From: Alphaproteobacteria bacterium
Lineage (GTDB): Bacteria; Pseudomonadota; Alphaproteobacteria; Puniceispirillales; Puniceispirillaceae
DNA: 10,788 nt
Direction of reading: 5' to 3'
Assembly: GCA_016780695.1 (NCBI GenBank)
Contig: JADHLK010000040.1
Location: forward strand, 1-10,788
The position numbers and the translations under genes were made by a program. This document shows, piece after piece, positions 7,136 through 10,788 of the stretch (the stretch's first letter is position 1; each line of letters opens with the position of its first letter). The notes beneath the pieces were generated by a model, which saw nothing but the letters and a program-made list of their open reading frames with translations, was not told where the DNA came from and did not search any database.

Positions 7136-7205
7136 TTTGGAAATTTGTTCCCCTGTTTCCGGGTTGCGATTGTTTGACTGCCGCTATCTGTGCCATAAAA
7201 GAGCC
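7136..7205. promoter_or_regulatory. divergent promoter region between purD and xseA
   Basis: This 70-base gap must hold promoters for both genes. It contains GGAAA (7139-7143) and TTTCC (7156-7160), an inverted repeat with a 12-base spacer close to the purD start. Toward xseA, TTGACT at 7174-7179 looks like a -35, but the best partner (CATAAA at 7194-7199) is too close and too near the ATG. No purine riboswitch or E. coli-type PurR box is visible. Confidence 0.4.
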
Positions 7206-8669
7206 ATGATGAGCAATGACCTTGTCCGCAATGACCCGCCCGCCGTGGCTGGCCGCGCCGATAATCAGGCCCCCTATTCAGTCTCGGAATTGTCCGGGGC
7301 TATCAAGCGCACGATTGAGGGGACTTTTGATTATGTTCAGGTGCGCGGCGAAATCTCGCGCCCGTCCCGCCCGGCCTCCGGCCATCTTTATTTCACCTTG
7401 AAAGATGATCGCGCCACCCTGTCCGGGGTGGTCTGGAAAGCGATGGTGCCCGGCCTCGGCATTGAGCCTGAAGAAGGGCTGGAGGTCATCTGTTCGGGCA
7501 AGCTCACCACTTTTGCCGGCCAGTCCCGCTATCAGATCATTGTCAGCCGCATGGAAATTGCCGGTGAGGGGGCGCTACTAAAACAGCTGGAGGAGCGGCG
7601 CAAAAGGCTGGCCGGGGAAGGGCTGTTTGATGCAGATCGCAAACAGCCTGTGCCGCGCCTGCCGCGCGTTATCGGCATTGTGACCAGCCCGACCGGGGCG
7701 GTGATACGCGATATTTTGCATCGGTTGGCTGAGCGTTTCGGGGTGCGGGTGCTGGTCTGGCCGACTTCGGTTCAGGGGTCGGGGGCTGAGGCCGGTATAG
7801 CGCGGGCGATAACCGGCTTTAACCAGCTGCCAGAGACTGGCAGCCTGCCGCGCCCGGATGTGATTATTGTGGCACGCGGCGGCGGTTCGCTGGAAGATCT
7901 CTGGTGCTTTAATGAAGAAAGCGTGGTGCGCGCGGCCGCGGCCAGCCAAATCCCTCTGATCTCGGCTATTGGGCATGAGACCGACACCACGCTGATCGAT
8001 TTTGCTGCTGATTTGCGCGCCCCCACCCCGACAGCAGCAGCTGAACTGGCTACCCCGGTGCAAGAGGAGCTGGTTGCCCGGCTGGATGAGCTGGCTGCGC
8101 GCCTGCAGCGTGCGGTGCTGCGCAAGCGCGAGCAATCGGCCCAGCTGCTATCTGCGGTGATGAAGGGCCTGCTGCATCCGGCTGAACAGATTGGCCGGCG
8201 CGAGCAACAGCTGGACAGTCTGCTGTCCGGGCTGGAAGCACGGCTGGAGCAGCGGCTGGCAGGCTGGCAGTTGCAGCTGGCCCGTCTCGGCGACCGGCTG
8301 CCGCAACCAGCGCGCCAGCTGGGAGAGGCTGGCCAGCGGCTGACGGCTGCGTCTGGCCGCATAGAGGCTGGGCTGAACCGGTTGCTGGCCAAGTCGGAAC
8401 AGGATTTATCAGCTGCCAGCCGCCTGCTCTCGGCAAATTCCTTTGAACGGGTGCTGGAACGCGGCTTTGTGCTGGTGACAGACACGGCCGGTCAGCCGAT
8501 AAAGCGGGCTGCTGCGGCCCCGCCCGCTGCCGAAATCATCTTGCGCTTTGCCGATGCCAGCCGTCAGGCGGTGCTGGATGGCCCGGCCGGACAGGCCAAA
8601 CAGGCTGATAATAAAAAACCGGCCAGCCGCAAAAAACCGGCCCCGCCAGAGCAAGAAGACCTGTTCTAG
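7206..8669 (+). CDS. xseA: exodeoxyribonuclease VII large subunit
   Basis: XseA is the catalytic large subunit of exonuclease VII, which with several XseB subunits degrades single-stranded DNA into oligonucleotides. From the ATG at 7206 it has 487 residues; a second ATG at 7209 has better spacing from AGAG at 7200-7203. The N-terminal OB fold opens with YSVSELSGAIKRTIEG and GHLYFTLKDDRATLSGVVWK. The catalytic domain shows GIVTSPTGAVIRDI at 157-170, RGGGSLEDLW at 224-233 and GHETDTTLIDFAADLRAPTPTAAAELA from 256. A long coiled-coil stretch rich in Leu, Gln and Arg follows at about 285-405, where XseB normally binds. The last residues form a Lys/Pro tail with two KKPA units, ending in QEDLF. The frame stays open upstream to 6828, but that part is antisense to purD and lies outside the conserved protein. 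xseB is not in the window. Confidence 0.96.
   Translation: MMSNDLVRNDPPAVAGRADNQAPYSVSELSGAIKRTIEGTFDYVQVRGEISRPSRPASGHLYFTLKDDRATLSGVVWKAMVPGLGIEPEEGLEVICSGKLTTFAGQSRYQIIVSRMEIAGEGALLKQLEERRKRLAGEGLFDADRKQPVPRLPRVIGIVTSPTGAVIRDILHRLAERFGVRVLVWPTSVQGSGAEAGIARAITGFNQLPETGSLPRPDVIIVARGGGSLEDLWCFNEESVVRAAAASQIPLISAIGHETDTTLIDFAADLRAPTPTAAAELATPVQEELVARLDELAARLQRAVLRKREQSAQLLSAVMKGLLHPAEQIGRREQQLDSLLSGLEARLEQRLAGWQLQLARLGDRLPQPARQLGEAGQRLTAASGRIEAGLNRLLAKSEQDLSAASRLLSANSFERVLERGFVLVTDTAGQPIKRAAAAPPAAEIILRFADASRQAVLDGPAGQAKQADNKKPASRKKPAPPEQEDLF
8613..8642 (-). terminator. possible intrinsic terminator of the lipid A operon, inside the xseA 3' end
   Basis: Read on the minus strand, GGCCGG (8642-8637) can pair with CTGGCC (8626-8621), six pairs including one G-U with a ten-base loop. 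Two bases later come six T (8618-8613). It lies about 24 bases past the acyltransferase stop, the expected place for a terminator. On the plus strand the same bases are a 12-base direct repeat (AAAAAACCGGCC at 8613-8624 and 8631-8642) encoding the KKPA units of XseA, which could explain it without any terminator role. Confidence 0.4.
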
Positions 8670-9562
8670 TCCAGCCGCCCCCAGCGCCGATGCGGCCACA
8701 GCCATTGCTCCGGGGCTTCTCTTATCCAGCTTTCAAAAATCTGGTTGATGCGGGTTGCCAGCGCCAGAACCGCCTCCTCCTCCTCGCCTTCGGGCAAATC
8801 CAGCGGGGCTGATATATCGAGGCTTAACCGGCCATCCGGCAAGCGCCGCGTGCGGGCCATATGCAAGGCTGATTTGCGCCGCAACGCCACCTTGATATGC
8901 GAGACAGCTGTCTGGGCAGGATGACCGAAAAACGGCACTTCTGCCCCCTCGCGCAGCTGCTGGTCAGCCAGAATCAGCATCACACCGCCTGCCGTGACTG
9001 TTGCCACCATGCCGAGCGCCGCCTCGCGCCCCTTGATAAAGGTTTTTGTGCGCCGCTGGTTCTGGCGGGTCTGAAAAATCCAGTTCGCCAGCTGATTATT
9101 CAGCGGCCGATAGATAATCCCCACCTCACGGCCGGACTGGCGCACGGCCTCTGGCATAATTTCCCAATTTCCAAAATGCCCGCCCACCAGAATGGAGCCG
9201 CCCGGGTTTTCTGTCAGATGATGTAGCCCGGTGATCGCCACCTGACCGGATCGCACCAGCTGGCTGGCATGGAAAAACTCGCCTGCCGTGCGGCCTGTCT
9301 GCCACCACATTTTTCTGATAAGTGCGTGTCTTTGGTCTGCCTCCAGCTCGGGCATCGCATGGGCCAGATTCTGTTCAGCCCGTCTCTGCCAGCTGCTGAA
9401 CGGGGCCAGCAGGCGCACCGCCGCCCCACCCAGCCAGCTGGCCATGCGGACTGGCAGCAGCCGGAACAGGCCGCTGAGTAACAGCAACCCGGCAGCCTCT
9501 ACCGGCCAGACCAGCCAGCGGATCAACAGGCGTATGAGAAAGGGTTGTTTATGATAGGACAT
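8666..9562 (-). CDS. lipid A biosynthesis acyltransferase (LpxL/HtrB family)
   Basis: This inner-membrane-associated enzyme adds a secondary acyl chain to Kdo-lipid A or its precursor, using acyl-ACP. From the ATG at 9562 the protein has 298 residues, typical for the family. An N-terminal membrane anchor lies at about 16-38. The catalytic HX4E motif is HFGNWE at 129-134. YRPLNN at 151-156, ADQQLREGAEVPFFG at 199-213 and PEQWLWPHRRW near the C-terminus match LpxL/LpxM proteins. The start is chosen because MSYHKQPFLIRLL leads directly into the membrane anchor; an in-frame TTG at 9619 would lengthen the overlap with lpxK. It overlaps lpxK by 14 bases and is the last gene of the operon. Whether it transfers lauroyl, myristoyl or a longer chain cannot be read from the sequence. 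Its TAG stop shares CTAG with xseA. Confidence 0.92.
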   Translation of the reverse strand: MSYHKQPFLIRLLIRWLVWPVEAAGLLLLSGLFRLLPVRMASWLGGAAVRLLAPFSSWQRRAEQNLAHAMPELEADQRHALIRKMWWQTGRTAGEFFHASQLVRSGQVAITGLHHLTENPGGSILVGGHFGNWEIMPEAVRQSGREVGIIYRPLNNQLANWIFQTRQNQRRTKTFIKGREAALGMVATVTAGGVMLILADQQLREGAEVPFFGHPAQTAVSHIKVALRRKSALHMARTRRLPDGRLSLDISAPLDLPEGEEEEAVLALATRINQIFESWIREAPEQWLWPHRRWGRLD

Positions 9563-10553
9563 CTCGGCCTGTCTTCTGTGTGATAATCTCGGCCAGCTGC
9601 TGCTGATCGGCTGTCGCAAGGTCCAGCCAGACGGACAGGCACTGCACCCGCTCTCGCCATTCCGAGGGCAGGCGCACCCAATCCTTATGCGTGGTTACCA
9701 GCTGCGCCCCGGTCTGATGGGCATCATCGGACAGGCGGCTGAGATCAGCTTCCGTCCAGAGATGATGGTCACCAAAGGCGGCCTGACCGGCCAGCTCCGC
9801 CCCGATATTCTGCAAGGTCTGGAAAAAGCGGGCGGGTCTGCCAATGCCGGCAAAGGCAAAGACGCGCTGGCCCTTCAGCTGGTCTGCCTCCTCACTATAG
9901 GGCAGCAGCTGGGCGGTAATCTGCGGGATATGGGCAGGCAGCCTGTTTGCCAACCCGCTCCGGTCCGGGCCATTGAACAGAATCACATCTACCCGCGCCA
10001 GACCGCTGGCCAGACTCTCGCGCAGCGGCCCGGCCGGCAGCAGCCAGCCATTACCGGCCCCCACCTCACCGTCAAAGACTGCGATTTTCAGATCCTGATG
10101 CAGTTGCCAATTTTGCAGCCCGTCATCCATGACAATGACATCTCCCAGCCCGGCCCGCGCAATCGCCTCGGCCCCGGCAGCGCGCTGGCGGGCCACCACC
10201 ACCGGAAAGCTGGCCGCCATCAAGAGCGGCTCATCGCCGACCCGGGCGGCCTCATGCTCAGCCGGATCCACCCGCAACGGGCCGCTCTCGCTGCCACCAT
10301 GCCCGCGCGAGAGAATGACCGGCTGGACCCCGCGCTCAGCCAGCAGGCTGCACAAGGCCAGCACAGACGGCGTTTTGCCTGATCCGCCAACAGTTAGATT
10401 GCCGACACAGATGACCGGCAGGCTGGCCTTTTTCGGCTTGCCTTTGGCGCGAGCCAGCTGGCTGGCCAGCCACCAGAGGCCGGATAAGGGCAGCAGGCTG
10501 GCGGCCCGCACCCCGCGGCTGTTCCAGAATTTCGGGGCGCGCTGCGCGATCAT
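9549..10553 (-). CDS. lpxK: tetraacyldisaccharide 4'-kinase
   Basis: LpxK phosphorylates the 4' position of the tetraacyldisaccharide 1-phosphate to make lipid IVA, on the cytoplasmic face of the inner membrane. The protein has 334 residues, normal for the family. The N-terminus begins APKFWNSRG and continues into a hydrophobic stretch at about 17-34 that attaches it to the membrane. The Walker A loop GNLTVGGSGKT is at 51-61, LSRGHGG at 81-87, GDEPLL at 106-111, the Walker B-like VIVMDDGLQ at 139-147 and LLPAGPLRE at 171-179. FAGIGRPARFFQTL and the following FGDHHLWTEADL form the C-terminal conserved block. Its ATG overlaps the waaA stop as ATGA, so translation is probably coupled. All expected motifs are present. 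Confidence 0.96.
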   Translation of the reverse strand: MIAQRAPKFWNSRGVRAASLLPLSGLWWLASQLARAKGKPKKASLPVICVGNLTVGGSGKTPSVLALCSLLAERGVQPVILSRGHGGSESGPLRVDPAEHEAARVGDEPLLMAASFPVVVARQRAAGAEAIARAGLGDVIVMDDGLQNWQLHQDLKIAVFDGEVGAGNGWLLPAGPLRESLASGLARVDVILFNGPDRSGLANRLPAHIPQITAQLLPYSEEADQLKGQRVFAFAGIGRPARFFQTLQNIGAELAGQAAFGDHHLWTEADLSRLSDDAHQTGAQLVTTHKDWVRLPSEWRERVQCLSVWLDLATADQQQLAEIITQKTGRDVLS

Positions 10554-10788
10554 GGTTTGGTTCCCCCGGCTTCAGTCTTCGCCTCTTTCAGCGCAGCGTC
10601 AATAGCGGCTGCCGCCCGCTCAGGCCGCCGGGCTGCTTCCTCAACAAAGGCCGGCCCGGCTTCGGCGGCCTGCATCCGAAAGCCGGTATCCGCCAGAGCC
10701 GTTGCCAAATCCGTGGCCAGCTTTTCGGCGGCACTAATCCGCATAGCCCCGGCCGCAACCAGACCCTCATAATCAGCCTGATTCTTGA
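10550..10788 (-). CDS. waaA: Kdo transferase, C-terminal end only (5' part outside window)
   Basis: WaaA transfers Kdo from CMP-Kdo to lipid IVA at the inner membrane. Only the last 78 residues are in the window, and the frame is open to the window edge. The visible part starts KNQADYEGLVAAGAMRISAA, resembling the end of the glycosyltransferase (GT30) domain where Kdo transferases read NF.. followed by LVAAGAA and a helical Ala-rich tail. The catalytic and donor-binding motifs lie outside. Identification therefore rests on this short resemblance and on position: waaA directly before lpxK is common in alphaproteobacteria. The TGA stop at 10552-10550 overlaps the lpxK start by four bases. Another glycosyltransferase cannot be fully excluded. 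Confidence 0.78.
   Translation of the reverse strand, partial: KNQADYEGLVAAGAMRISAAEKLATDLATALADTGFRMQAAEAGPAFVEEAARRPERAAAAIDAALKEAKTEAGGTKP

Noticed and set aside
7174..7199. TTGACT with CATAAA as a promoter for xseA
   Set aside because: The spacer is only 14 bases, and transcription would start almost at the ATG. I do not regard it as supported.
6828..7205. In-frame upstream extension of xseA by 126 codons
   Set aside because: It is antisense to the conserved N-terminus of purD and lacks family similarity. XseA proteins normally begin just before the YSVSELSGAIK segment, which fits the start at 7206.
7772..8485. Antisense open frame of 237 codons within xseA
   Set aside because: The translation is a Ser/Arg/Ala-rich low-complexity product, as expected from the reverse of Leu/Gln/Glu-rich coiled-coil codons. 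No ribosome-binding site or conserved motif was seen.
9687..10382. Plus-strand open frame of 231 codons opposite lpxK
   Set aside because: lpxK is complete with Walker A and DDGLQ motifs on the minus strand; the opposite frame has no domain and no promoter context.

Overview
The window is an ordinary, very compact stretch of a GC-rich alphaproteobacterial chromosome, and every gene in it belongs to a recognisable housekeeping family. Alphaproteobacterial signs are a DUF3035/BamF-type lipoprotein directly after lspA, an endonuclease-type MutL, and the neighbourhood of ileS-lspA, rsmD-rluB-tadA, purD-xseA and waaA-lpxK-acyltransferase. A Rhodospirillales- or SAR116-like lineage is plausible, but the sequence alone does not decide it.

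Layout. Positions 1-3912 (+) hold a tight operon: the 3' third of ileS, lspA, a DUF3035 lipoprotein and mutL. Positions 3909-5325 (-) hold rluB followed by rsmD, two rRNA-modification enzymes with overlapping ends. tadA (+, from 5411) diverges from rluB and converges on purD (-, 5873-7135). xseA (+, 7206-8669) diverges from purD and converges on a lipid A operon on the minus strand: waaA (3' end only), lpxK and a lauroyl-acyltransferase-family gene.

How they fit together. LspA would process the lipoprotein encoded just after it, which is a likely BAM-complex subunit. RsmD, RluB and TadA all modify RNA of the translation machinery. MutL and XseA act in DNA repair. WaaA, LpxK and the acyltransferase complete Kdo-lipid A. 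Genes within operons overlap by 4 to 44 bases or are separated by gaps of at most 32 bases. The only non-coding stretches longer than 50 bases are the two divergent promoter regions, 5326-5410 and 7136-7205.

I found no mobile element, CRISPR, tRNA, rRNA, phage or defence gene, and no undescribed system. The points worth a second look are small. Two of the three convergent gene pairs end in a shared palindromic CTAG, so the stop codons of both genes overlap. A possible terminator for the lipid A operon lies inside the coding end of xseA. XseA ends in a beta-clamp-like QEDLF. RsmD has DAPY in place of its usual D/N-P-P-Y. The hexamer CAGCTG is strongly over-represented.
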